From an uncultured Lachnospiraceae bacterium (GTDB lineage Bacteria; Bacillota; Clostridia; Lachnospirales; Lachnospiraceae), in the NCBI GenBank assembly GCA_947624815.1, contig CANQME010000001.1:1-64000 (forward strand): a stretch of 64,000 nucleotides of DNA. Direction: 5' to 3'. This document shows, piece after piece, positions 50,363 through 59,531 of this stretch (position 1 is its first letter; every line of letters starts with the position of its first letter). The notes under the pieces are model-generated. The model saw only the letters and a list, made by a program, of their open reading frames with translations. It was not told the DNA's origin and ran no database searches. The translations under genes were made by a program, and so were the position numbers.

Positions 50363-52204
50363 TTATTCCACCGTTACGGATTTGGCCAGATTCCGGGGCT
50401 TATCCACATCCAGGCCCTTGCCCAGCGCTACGTAGTACGCCAGCAGCTGCAGCGGCACCACGACAAGGCTTGCCGCGAAGCACTCCAGCGTCTTCGGCAC
50501 ATAGATCGTATAGTTGGCCACGTCCTCCATGCTGTAATTGCCGTAGCTGGTCACACCCAGCACGTAGGCTCCGCGGCTCTTCACCTCCACCATGTTGCTG
50601 ATCAGCTTCTCGAACAGCTCCTTCTGCGTCGCCACGCCGACCACCAGGATCCCGTCCTCGATCAGCGAGATGGTTCCGTGCTTCAGCTCGCCGGCCGCAT
50701 ACGCCTCCGAGTGAATGTAGGAGATCTCCTTCAGCTTCAGCGATCCCTCCAGCGAAGACGCGTAGTCCAGTCCCCGCCCGATGAAGAAAATGTCCTTGCT
50801 GTGGGAGAACTTGTTGGCGAACCACTGGATCCGTTCCTTCTCCTCCAGGATCCGCTCGATCTTCTCCGGCAGGCGCATCAGCTCCGCCGTCATCTCCTTC
50901 TCCGCCTCTTCCCCGATCACGCCGCGGGCGCGGCCCAGACCGATGGCCAGCAGATACACCGCCGCCAGCTGGGTGCTGTAGGCCTTCGTGGTCGCCACCG
51001 AGATCTCCGGCCCGGCCCAGGTATAGAACACGCTGTCCGCCTCCCGAGCGATGGAGCTGCCCACCACGTTCACGATGCCAAGCACCCGGAACCCCCGCTT
51101 CTTCGCCTCTCTGAGCGCCGCCAGGGAATCCGCAGTCTCTCCCGACTGGCTGACCACGATCACCAGCGTATCCTTCTCCATCACCGCATTCCGGTAGCGG
51201 AACTCGCTGGCCAGATCCACGTCCACCGGCACCCTGGCCGTCTGCTCCACCATGTATTTGGCCGTCATGCACACATGATAGGCCGAGCCGCAGGCCACCA
51301 TCTGGATCCGGCTGATCTTCGCCAGCTCCTCTCCGGTCATTCCCAGCTCTTCCAGATCCACGCAGCCGTCCTTGATCCGCGGACTCACCGTGTCCCGCAC
51401 CGCCTTCGGCTGCTCGTAGATCTCCTTCAGCATGAAATGGGCGAAGCCGCCCTTCTCCGCCGCCTCGGTGTCCCAGTTGATCTCGGAAAAGGTCTCCTCG
51501 ACCTCCTCCTGATCCACATTATAGAAATGGATCTCCTGATCCGTCAGCTTCACGATCTCCAGGTTCGGAATAAAGCATACGTCCCTGGTATATTTCAGGA
51601 TCGCCGGTACGTCCGACGCGATGAAATTCCCCTGATCCGACCGTCCCACGATCAGCGGGCTGTCCTTGCGCACCGCGTAGATCTCGCCGGGCCGGTCCCT
51701 GAACAGGATCCCCAGGGCGTAAGAGCCTCTGACGTGGAACATCATCCTGCTGATGGCCTCGATCGGGTTCCCTGTGTAATACTTATCCAGAAGGTGGGCC
51801 ACCGTCTCCGTATCCGTCGCCGACAGGAAGGAATAGCCCTCCTTCGTCAGTCTCTCCCGGATCTGCTGGTAATTCTCGATGATCCCGTTATGGACCACCG
51901 CGATCCTCTTGTCCTTCGCATAGTGGGGATGGGAATTGACCACCGACGGCTCGCCGTGGGTCGCCCATCTGGTATGGCCGATCCCGCAGGTGCCCGGAAC
52001 GGAACGCCCGTCGTCGGTCATCTCCCGAAGCACCTTCAGACGGCCCTTCGCCTTCACGATCTCCACCACCGGCTCCCCGTTCTTATCGATATCCGAAACC
52101 GCCACTCCTGCCGAGTCATAGCCCCGGTATTCCAGCTTCTCCAGGCCGTCGAGCAGGACCGGCGCCGCCTGCTGCCTGCCGGTAAATCCTACGATTCCGC
52201 ACAT
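50363..52204 (-). CDS. glmS: Glutamine--fructose-6-phosphate aminotransferase (isomerizing)
   Basis: MCGIVGFTGRQQAAPVLLDGLEKLEYRGYDSAG; C-terminal DKPRNLAKSVTVE. Confidence 0.98.
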   Translation of the reverse strand: MCGIVGFTGRQQAAPVLLDGLEKLEYRGYDSAGVAVSDIDKNGEPVVEIVKAKGRLKVLREMTDDGRSVPGTCGIGHTRWATHGEPSVVNSHPHYAKDKRIAVVHNGIIENYQQIRERLTKEGYSFLSATDTETVAHLLDKYYTGNPIEAISRMMFHVRGSYALGILFRDRPGEIYAVRKDSPLIVGRSDQGNFIASDVPAILKYTRDVCFIPNLEIVKLTDQEIHFYNVDQEEVEETFSEINWDTEAAEKGGFAHFMLKEIYEQPKAVRDTVSPRIKDGCVDLEELGMTGEELAKISRIQMVACGSAYHVCMTAKYMVEQTARVPVDVDLASEFRYRNAVMEKDTLVIVVSQSGETADSLAALREAKKRGFRVLGIVNVVGSSIAREADSVFYTWAGPEISVATTKAYSTQLAAVYLLAIGLGRARGVIGEEAEKEMTAELMRLPEKIERILEEKERIQWFANKFSHSKDIFFIGRGLDYASSLEGSLKLKEISYIHSEAYAAGELKHGTISLIEDGILVVGVATQKELFEKLISNMVEVKSRGAYVLGVTSYGNYSMEDVANYTIYVPKTLECFAASLVVVPLQLLAYYVALGKGLDVDKPRNLAKSVTVE

Positions 52205-52207
52205 GCC

Positions 52208-53578
52208 TTACGCCTCCTGATGACCGCGTTCAATGATCGTGCTCACCACGCTGTCCACGTATTCCCGGCACTTCTCCAGGCTGTCGGCTTCCACCATGAC
52301 ACGGACCACCGGCTCCGTGCCGCTCTCCCGCACCAGGATCCGGCCGTCGTCGCCAAGCGCCTCTGCCACGCGTTCTACCGCAGCCTGCACCGCCGCGTCC
52401 TCTCTGGCCGCCTTCTTATCCTTCACGCGGACGTTCTTCAGCACCTGGGGGTACGCGACCATCGGAGCGCCCAGCTCGCTGAGCGTCATCTTCTTCTCCA
52501 GCATGACCTCCATCATCTTGATGGCCGTCAGGATCCCGTCGCCGGTCGTTGCGTATTTGCGGAAAATGATATGGCCCGACTGCTCGCCGCCGATGCGGTA
52601 GTTGTTGGAAACCATATTCTCATAGACATACTTGTCGCCCACAGCGGTCTTCTCGTACTCGATCCCTACCGCGTCCAGCGCCTTATACAGACCGAAATTG
52701 GACATGATCGTGGTGACGATCTTATTGCCCAGCAGCTCGCCCTGCTCCTTCATGTAGCAGCCGTAAATATAAAGGATCTTGTCGCCGTCCACCACATCAC
52801 CCTTTTCGTCCACGCACAGACACCGGTCCGCGTCGCCGTCAAAGGCAAAGCCTACGTCCAGCTGATTCTCCTTCACGAATTTCTGAAGGTTCTCGATATG
52901 GGTCGAACCGCAGCCGGCGTTGATATTCTGGCCGTCCGGCCTGTTCCCGATCACATACGTCTTGGCTCCCAGCGCGTCGAACACGCTCTTGGCGATCATC
53001 CAGGCGCTGCCGTTGGCGCAGTCCAGTCCGATCCGCTTGCCCGAATAGGAACGGGTCGCCAGGGAGATCAGATAGCCGATATAGCGGTTCCGGCCCATGG
53101 CATAGTCCACGGTCTGGCCAATCTTCTCCCGGGTGGCGTAGGGGATCTCTCCCGAATAGCCGTCCAGATAAGCCTCCACCTTCATGATGGTATCCTCATC
53201 CATCTTCTCCCCATAGTAGTTGATCAGCTTGATCCCATTGTCATAATACGGATTATGGCTGGCGGAGATCATGATCCCGCCGTCGAAATCCTCCGTGCGG
53301 ACCACGTACGAGACGCTGGGCGTCGTCGTTACATGAAGCAGATAGGCGTCCGCGCCCGAAGCCGTAAGTCCGGCTGCCAGCGCATACTCAAACATATAAG
53401 AAGAGCGACGGGTATCCTTGCCGATCACGACCTTCGCCGGCCCGTTGGCCCGCTTCTGACCGTAATACCATCCAAGGAACCGTCCGATCTTATATGCGTG
53501 CTCCACATTCAGACCGACATTGGCCTCCCCCCGAAAACCGTCCGTACCGAAATACTTTGCCATATTTTTATCCTCCAT
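52208..53578 (-). CDS. glmM: Phosphoglucosamine mutase
   Basis: YFGTDGFRGEAN, ISASHNPYYDNGIK, FDGDADRCL, RESGTEPVVRVMVE. Confidence 0.97.
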   Translation of the reverse strand: MEDKNMAKYFGTDGFRGEANVGLNVEHAYKIGRFLGWYYGQKRANGPAKVVIGKDTRRSSYMFEYALAAGLTASGADAYLLHVTTTPSVSYVVRTEDFDGGIMISASHNPYYDNGIKLINYYGEKMDEDTIMKVEAYLDGYSGEIPYATREKIGQTVDYAMGRNRYIGYLISLATRSYSGKRIGLDCANGSAWMIAKSVFDALGAKTYVIGNRPDGQNINAGCGSTHIENLQKFVKENQLDVGFAFDGDADRCLCVDEKGDVVDGDKILYIYGCYMKEQGELLGNKIVTTIMSNFGLYKALDAVGIEYEKTAVGDKYVYENMVSNNYRIGGEQSGHIIFRKYATTGDGILTAIKMMEVMLEKKMTLSELGAPMVAYPQVLKNVRVKDKKAAREDAAVQAAVERVAEALGDDGRILVRESGTEPVVRVMVEADSLEKCREYVDSVVSTIIERGHQEA

Positions 53579-53619
53579 TGCTTTCTGATTCTAATATATG
53601 CCCCTTCCCGGGGCGTTTC

Positions 53620-53775
53620 GCGCACCCGCGGTGTTTGCGCACCCGCAGCAGAGCCGCGCGGCTGCGGCGTCAGCGTATCCGCGGCAGAGCCGCACAGGTG
53701 CATGACGCGACCCGGCGGGGCCGCACAGCCGCGGCGTCAGCGCACCCGTAGCAGGGCCATGCAGCCACCGGTGCG
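53620..53775. repeat. Degenerate ~33-36 bp GC-rich repeats between glmM and lspA
   Basis: ccgcagcagagccgcgcggctgcggcgtcagcgtat / ccgcggcagagccgcacaggtgcatgacgcgac / ccggcggggccgcacagccgcggcgtcagcgcac / ccgtagcagggccatgcagcc. Confidence 0.75.
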
Positions 53776-53784
53776 GCCGGCTCA

Positions 53785-54252
53785 TTATTCCTCGCGTCTC
53801 GCCGAGATCAGCTCTCCGACCAGGAAGATCGCCGCCCCGAGCAGGATGCAGACGTCGCCGAGGTTGAAGATCACCTTCTTAAGCCGCGCCAGGCGGACGT
53901 TAAGGTAATCCACCACGTAGCCGCGGACGAGCCGGTCGTACAGATTGCTTACGGCGCCCCCGATGGTCAGCGCAAGCCCCAGCTTCTGCAGACGGTGCCC
54001 CTTGCGCGGGAAAAGCCACAGGAAGATCCCCGCGGTTCCTCCGGTCACTGCCAGCGGGATCTCCCGCACCCGCTGCGGGAAGGCCGCCAGCCGTCCGAAC
54101 GGCAGCCCCGGGTTATGCGACTTAAAGATCGTTACAAGCCCTCCCCATCCGTCGAGCTCTTTGGGGAACGCGCTATCTTCCGTATGTTCGATCATGTCCT
54201 TAATGCCCAGATCGACCGCGATGACCGCGGCGATCAGAAACAGCAGCAGCAC
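53785..54252 (-). CDS. lspA: Signal peptidase II (LspA-like)
   Basis: Four hydrophobic segments, GGAVSNLYDRLVRGYVVDYLNV and FNLGDVCI (catalytic Asp residues retained). Confidence 0.8.
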   Translation of the reverse strand: MLLLFLIAAVIAVDLGIKDMIEHTEDSAFPKELDGWGGLVTIFKSHNPGLPFGRLAAFPQRVREIPLAVTGGTAGIFLWLFPRKGHRLQKLGLALTIGGAVSNLYDRLVRGYVVDYLNVRLARLKKVIFNLGDVCILLGAAIFLVGELISARREE

Positions 54253-54405
54253 AGCAACTCCCTCCTTCCGAACTGAATGCCGAAAATCTGTGTACCATCA
54301 TACACTAAATATCATTTTCCGTCCAGTCGGGAATCATGCATTAATAGAAAATTAATAAAGAACGCCGCATATAATTAAAAGAATCTGTCTCCGGGAGCAT
54401 CCGTC

Positions 54406-56142
54406 ATGATCGACTGCGCAGGAAACCCCGCCCGTGAAGACTACGCCGATTTCATCTACCGCCACGGCAACAGCAGTCCGGCCAGCCTGGACCGTTTCGT
54501 GGAAAAGGGCTGCTTCAGCTACGTCAACCAGGAATTTGCCGTTTTCCACGTTCCCTTAAGCGAGATCGCACCCATTTCCCTGCAGAACTATCCGTACGCC
54601 GCGATTCCCGGGCTCTACGCCCTTCTTGACAATACCGGCGTCGAAGCCGCCGGCATCCTTCCGGCCTTCCGTCAGCCTTCCCTGAACTCCCGCGGCGAGG
54701 GCGTCCTTCTCGGCTTCATCGATACCGGCGTCGACTACCAGAACCCGCTGTTTCTGGACCGGGACGGCAATACCCGTATCCTGGGCATCTGGGATCAGAC
54801 CCTTCCGGGCGACGGCTTCGAGGCCCCCGGCTCCAACGGATTCCCCTACCGGTTCCTCTACGGCCGCGAATTCCTCCGGCCCGCCATCAACGAAGCGCTC
54901 CGCTCCGACGATCCGCTGTCCGTTGTTCCGTCCGCGGATACCGACGGACACGGCACGTTTCTGGCCGGCGCGGCAGCGGGAAGCGAGACGCCGGATGCGG
55001 ATTTCACCGGCGCGGCGCCCTCCTGTTACCTGGGCGTGGTGCGTCTGAAGCCGGCCAAACAGTATCTGCGGGACTTCTACCGTATCCGCCAGGATGCGGC
55101 GGCCTACCAGAGCAGCGACATCATGATGGGTGTCACCTGGCTTCTGACGCTGGCCTACCGCTCTCAGATGCCGCTCGTGATCTGCCTGAGCCTGGGAAGC
55201 AACCAGGGCGGCCACGACGGCTCCTCTCCCCTGGCGCAGGTTCTGAACCGGCTGCAGATCTTCCCCGCCGTCTCCGCCGTCTGCGCCGCCGGCAACGAGG
55301 CCGGGCGGCAGCACCACTATATCGGGCGCATTGCCGAACAGGCCGCCTACGACGAGGCGGAGCTCAGGGTCGCGGAAAATGAACGCGGCTTCGACGTGGA
55401 GCTGTGGGCCGCCCCGCCGGAGATCTATACCGTCGGCCTCGTCTCGCCGACCGGCGAGATCGTCGACCGCATCCCTCTGCGGCCGGGGAACGTGGAGACC
55501 GTCCGTTTTCCCGCCGACCGCTCCGCCGTGACCGTCGCCTACGCGACCGTTACCGGAGGGCAGAGCAGCTTCCTGGCCCTGCTGCACTTTACGGATCCGT
55601 CGCCCGGCATCTGGCGCATCCGGGTCTATCCCACGGTCGCGATCACCGGCGTCTATCATATGTGGCTGCCGGTCCACGGATTCATCCACGACGACACCGT
55701 ATTCCTGCGGGCGGATCCGTTCACCACCGTCACCTCCCCGGGAAATTCGTCCTTCGCGATCACTGCCGGCGCCTATAATCACTTAAACGGCAGCCTGTAC
55801 ATCCACTCCGGACGCGGCAGCACCCGCGACGGGCGGATCAAGCCGGATCTGGACGCGCCGGGCGTCAACGTATCCGGTCCGGGAATCGCCTCCTCTCCCG
55901 GCGTCTATCCCATGGTCCGCCTGTCCGGCACCTCCGTATCCGCCGCCCTCACGGCCGGCGCCGTGGCGGATCTGTATTCCTGGGCCTACGTAAGCGGCAA
56001 CGATCCCTATATCAACAACAGCGTCGTCAAGGCGTACCTGACCCGCGGCGCAAAAAGAAATCCAGGCTACACGTACCCCAACCGTGAATGGGGGTACGGT
56101 ACCCTGGATCTGTATCAGTCGTTATTATCCCTGAGAAACTAA
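54406..56142 (+). CDS. S8 family (subtilisin-like, Csp-type) peptidase
   Basis: Triad motifs GFIDTGVDY, DTDGHGTFLAG, LSGTSVSAALTAGAVAD. Confidence 0.92.
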   Translation: MIDCAGNPAREDYADFIYRHGNSSPASLDRFVEKGCFSYVNQEFAVFHVPLSEIAPISLQNYPYAAIPGLYALLDNTGVEAAGILPAFRQPSLNSRGEGVLLGFIDTGVDYQNPLFLDRDGNTRILGIWDQTLPGDGFEAPGSNGFPYRFLYGREFLRPAINEALRSDDPLSVVPSADTDGHGTFLAGAAAGSETPDADFTGAAPSCYLGVVRLKPAKQYLRDFYRIRQDAAAYQSSDIMMGVTWLLTLAYRSQMPLVICLSLGSNQGGHDGSSPLAQVLNRLQIFPAVSAVCAAGNEAGRQHHYIGRIAEQAAYDEAELRVAENERGFDVELWAAPPEIYTVGLVSPTGEIVDRIPLRPGNVETVRFPADRSAVTVAYATVTGGQSSFLALLHFTDPSPGIWRIRVYPTVAITGVYHMWLPVHGFIHDDTVFLRADPFTTVTSPGNSSFAITAGAYNHLNGSLYIHSGRGSTRDGRIKPDLDAPGVNVSGPGIASSPGVYPMVRLSGTSVSAALTAGAVADLYSWAYVSGNDPYINNSVVKAYLTRGAKRNPGYTYPNREWGYGTLDLYQSLLSLRN

Positions 56143-57806
56143 CCCCGCATCCCGATCCGCGGGCCGCCGTTCTTCTCCAGATAGCTGCGGGTGATGACCA
56201 CGGTCCCGATCCCGGGATCCTTCGGTACCTCGAACATGATATCCAGCATGAATTCCTCCATGATAGCGCGCAGGGCCCTGGCCCCGGTCTCCCGCTTGAT
56301 GGCCTCGGCCGCAATCCACTCCAGCGCGTCGTCCTCGAAGACCAGCTGCACCTCGTCCAGCGCCAGAAGCTTTATGTACTGCTTCAGGATCGCGTTCTTC
56401 GGCTCCTTTAAGATCTTCACCAGCATCGGCGCCGTCAGCTTCTGAAGCGTCACCTGGATCGGCAGACGTCCCAGAAACTCCGGGATCATGCCGAAGGCGC
56501 GCAGATCCGCGTTGGTGACATGGCTCAGAATATCCGGATCGTCGTCATACCGGTCCTTAAGTTCCGCCCGGTAGCCGATGGAGGAGGACTTGTTCAGTCT
56601 CTCCTTCACGATCCGCTCCAGATCCGGGAACGCGCCGCCGCAGATGAACAGGATCTGATCCGTATTCACCGTGGCCATGGGCGACAGGGCGTTCTTCTGG
56701 TTGGTCCCCACGGGCACCTCCACCAGGCTGCCCTCCAGAAGTTTTAAGAGCTCCTGCTGCACCGACTCGCCGCTGACGTCCCGGCTGTTCGTATCCTTCT
56801 TCTTGGCGATCTTGTCGATCTCGTCGATAAAGACGATGCCGTGCTCCGCCCGCTCCACATCGTTGTCCGCAGCCGCTAAAAGCTTGGAGATCACGCTCTC
56901 GATATCGTCTCCGATATAGCCCGCTTCCGTCAGCGACGTGGCGTCGGCGATGGCCAGCGGCACATCCAGGAGCCTGGCAAGCGTCTTCACCAGGTAGGTC
57001 TTGCCGCTTCCGGTAGGACCGATCATCAGGATGTTGGACTTCTCGATGACGACGTCGTCGCCGCCGTCCTGCCGGGATTCCTGGGCGTACAGCCGTTTAT
57101 AGTGGTTGTACACCGCCACGGAGATCACCTTCTTGGCCTTCTCCTGCCCGATCACATACTGATCCAGGCTTGCCTTGATCTTATGGGGCGCAGGAATATC
57201 CCTGATATCAAAGGACGGCTGTTCCTTCGGCGCCTTCTTCCGGATCCGCTGCTTCTGCGGAATCTCCGGCTGGGGAATGTTCAGCTTGGAGATATCGCTC
57301 AGGTTCATATTCATGAACGGCATGTTCTGGATCTTGGAGAAATCAAAACCGTTCTTCAGCACCGTGTCGAACGCCTTCTGCATGCAGTCGTGGCACAGGC
57401 ACATCCCGCCGGGCATATCGATCATCGGGCCCGCCTTGCTCTCCGTGCGCCTGCAGGAGTAGCAGATCTTCTCGTACGCGTCGTCTCCGCTCCCGGACGT
57501 GCTCCCTCCGCCGGATCCGCTCCCGGACACGCTTCCCCCGCCGGATCCACTCCCCGGCGTGCTTTCTCCGCCAGCGCCCGTCGCACCGTCCCCGCCGGAC
57601 ATTCCTGCGCTGCCCTCTCCGTCGCCGCTCCCGGTCATAACCGCGACCTGTGCACTGTCTTCCCAGGGCGCGCCTGCGTTGCCCGCTTTATCGCCGTTCC
57701 CGGCCATGACCGCACCCGGACCGGCCGTTGCGGCCGCGCTGGCGCTCCGCGCCATTTTCTCTTCCATCCACATGTCCTCCGCCGCTTTTGTCGTTCTTTC
57801 GTCCAA
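56139..57806 (-). CDS. clpX: ClpX ATPase with a ~110-aa low-complexity N-terminal extension
   Basis: Zn-binding CYSCRR...CLCHDC, LDQYVIGQEKAKKVISVAVYNHYKRL, GPTGSGKTYLVKTLARLL, GIVFIDEIDKIAKK; N-terminal start uncertain. Confidence 0.93.
   Translation of the reverse strand: MDERTTKAAEDMWMEEKMARSASAAATAGPGAVMAGNGDKAGNAGAPWEDSAQVAVMTGSGDGEGSAGMSGGDGATGAGGESTPGSGSGGGSVSGSGSGGGSTSGSGDDAYEKICYSCRRTESKAGPMIDMPGGMCLCHDCMQKAFDTVLKNGFDFSKIQNMPFMNMNLSDISKLNIPQPEIPQKQRIRKKAPKEQPSFDIRDIPAPHKIKASLDQYVIGQEKAKKVISVAVYNHYKRLYAQESRQDGGDDVVIEKSNILMIGPTGSGKTYLVKTLARLLDVPLAIADATSLTEAGYIGDDIESVISKLLAAADNDVERAEHGIVFIDEIDKIAKKKDTNSRDVSGESVQQELLKLLEGSLVEVPVGTNQKNALSPMATVNTDQILFICGGAFPDLERIVKERLNKSSSIGYRAELKDRYDDDPDILSHVTNADLRAFGMIPEFLGRLPIQVTLQKLTAPMLVKILKEPKNAILKQYIKLLALDEVQLVFEDDALEWIAAEAIKRETGARALRAIMEEFMLDIMFEVPKDPGIGTVVITRSYLEKNGGPRIGMRG
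57489..57578. repeat. 30-bp coding tandem repeat (3 units) in the clpX N-terminal extension
   Basis: gctcccggacgtgctccctccgccggatcc / gctcccggacacgcttcccccgccggatcc / actccccggcgtgctttctccgccagcgcc. Confidence 0.9.
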
Positions 57807-57948
57807 TCGCTTTCTCCTGTTCTCTTCCCGGACTTTTCCCGGAAAAAAGCCTGCCGGCGGCGGCAGGTCCTTTCTGCTTCGCTTCCCGATGCATAAGGCC
57901 CCGCCGTCTCCGGCTGCTTCCTTTATTCCGTGTTTCTGTTCCGTTTCA

Positions 57949-59415
57949 TTAATTGTTCACAGTCTCCTGACCGCCCAGAGTAATGGTGATCGTGCGCTCC
58001 ACATATTCGCCGTCGGTCAGCGACTGCACGACCATCTCAACCGTTTCGCCCTTCTTATAATACTTCAGCAGGTTCTGCAGGCTGGACATGGTATTCACTC
58101 TCTGCCCGTCGAACTGCGTGATAACGTCCTTCTCATGAAGATCCGTCTTCTCCGCCGCGCCGCCTTCCACGATCCGGTAGACATAGACGCCGGCAGGCAT
58201 ATCCAGCTGCTGCTGCATGGTATCGTCCACGGTTACGCCCTGGATACCCAGATAACCGGCTTCGTCTTCCTTCACCTGCTCGCCGCTCCGGCGCACCATC
58301 AGGGAATCCAGGATCTCCTGCGCCTGGGAAATCGGGATCGCGAAGCCCATGCCCTCCACATCCGTATCCGAATACTTGGCTTCATTGATGCCGATAACCT
58401 GTCCCTGCATATTCAGCAGCGCGCCGCCGCTGTTTCCCGGATTGATCGCCGCGTCGGTCTGGATCAGATGCTTGGTGCTGCCGTCCGTCTGCACCTCGCG
58501 GTTCAGAGCGCTGACATAACCTACCGTCACAGCCTGGCCGTAGCCCAGGGCGTTCCCGATGGCGATCACTCCCTGGCCGATCTTCAGCTCTTCGGAATCG
58601 CCCAGCTGAGCGACCGTGATCTGGTTCATGGTTTCCGCCGGAATGGTGTCCAGCGGCACCGCCACGATCGCCAGATCGCTCTCCTCGTCGGTACCCTTGA
58701 CCGAAGCCTCCAGCTCCGTATCGTCTATGAATACGACCGACAGCTCGCCTGCATCCTCCACCACATGGTTATTCGTCGCGATCAGAAGCTCCGAATCGTT
58801 CTGGCCGACGATGATGCCCGACCCGGCGCTGGGGACCTCGTAGGTCTGGGTCCTGCCGAACCACGGGTTCACGCTCTGGTAAAGCATCGTGTTGTTGATC
58901 GCCACGACGGACGGCATCGCGTTCTCCACGATTCCAGACACATCCATGGCCACCACGCCGGTCTTGTCGGCGTTCAGGCTTAAGCGCCCCGCGATCTTAT
59001 CCAGATCCTCGTCGGACAGGCTCATCTGCTCCTGCTGCGTTCCGACTGTCGGAGCCGGTTCCGTCTCCTTATCCATGGACTCTGCCAGCATGTTCACGCC
59101 CACCATGGTTCCGCCGGATACGAATCCGAACAACAGCGCCGCGGCGACGATCCCGACCGTCTTCTTAACGAGACCCGGCTTTTTGTTTTTCTTCTTCTCC
59201 GGTGCCGGCGCCGGCTGAGGCGGCGTCTGGTACTGCTGATACGTCTGGCCGTTCGTCTGGGAGTAATAGGTCTGCTGATTCTGATAAGCCTGCTGCCCTC
59301 CGTAATAGGAAGACTGCTGCGCCGTATCATTTACGCCGAAGCCTGTACCTTCCTCCGCACCGTTCATGCCGTCCGGATTTATATTCCTGTTTTCCTCATC
59401 ATACATAGATAACAA
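57949..59415 (-). CDS. HtrA/DegP-like S1C serine protease with PDZ domain
   Basis: SGIIVGQNDSELLIATNNHVV, DLAIVAVPL, NPGNSGGALLNMQGQVIGIN, C-terminal PDZ. Confidence 0.95.
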   Translation of the reverse strand: MLSMYDEENRNINPDGMNGAEEGTGFGVNDTAQQSSYYGGQQAYQNQQTYYSQTNGQTYQQYQTPPQPAPAPEKKKNKKPGLVKKTVGIVAAALLFGFVSGGTMVGVNMLAESMDKETEPAPTVGTQQEQMSLSDEDLDKIAGRLSLNADKTGVVAMDVSGIVENAMPSVVAINNTMLYQSVNPWFGRTQTYEVPSAGSGIIVGQNDSELLIATNNHVVEDAGELSVVFIDDTELEASVKGTDEESDLAIVAVPLDTIPAETMNQITVAQLGDSEELKIGQGVIAIGNALGYGQAVTVGYVSALNREVQTDGSTKHLIQTDAAINPGNSGGALLNMQGQVIGINEAKYSDTDVEGMGFAIPISQAQEILDSLMVRRSGEQVKEDEAGYLGIQGVTVDDTMQQQLDMPAGVYVYRIVEGGAAEKTDLHEKDVITQFDGQRVNTMSSLQNLLKYYKKGETVEMVVQSLTDGEYVERTITITLGGQETVNN

Positions 59416-59531
59416 CCCCTTTCCAGTTGATATTTTGTTTTGTTTCTTTCAATGACCTAAATATAGCAGTCTTTTGTGACCAATCTGTGAAAGAAAAACA
59501 ATAAAATTGTGAAAAGGGGAATCTCTTCCTG

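Noticed and set aside
50297-53908. 1203-aa + strand ORF
   Set aside because: Antisense shadow of glmS and glmM, which are unambiguous; the His/Arg/Leu-rich translation matches no recognisable family and arises from GC-biased codons.
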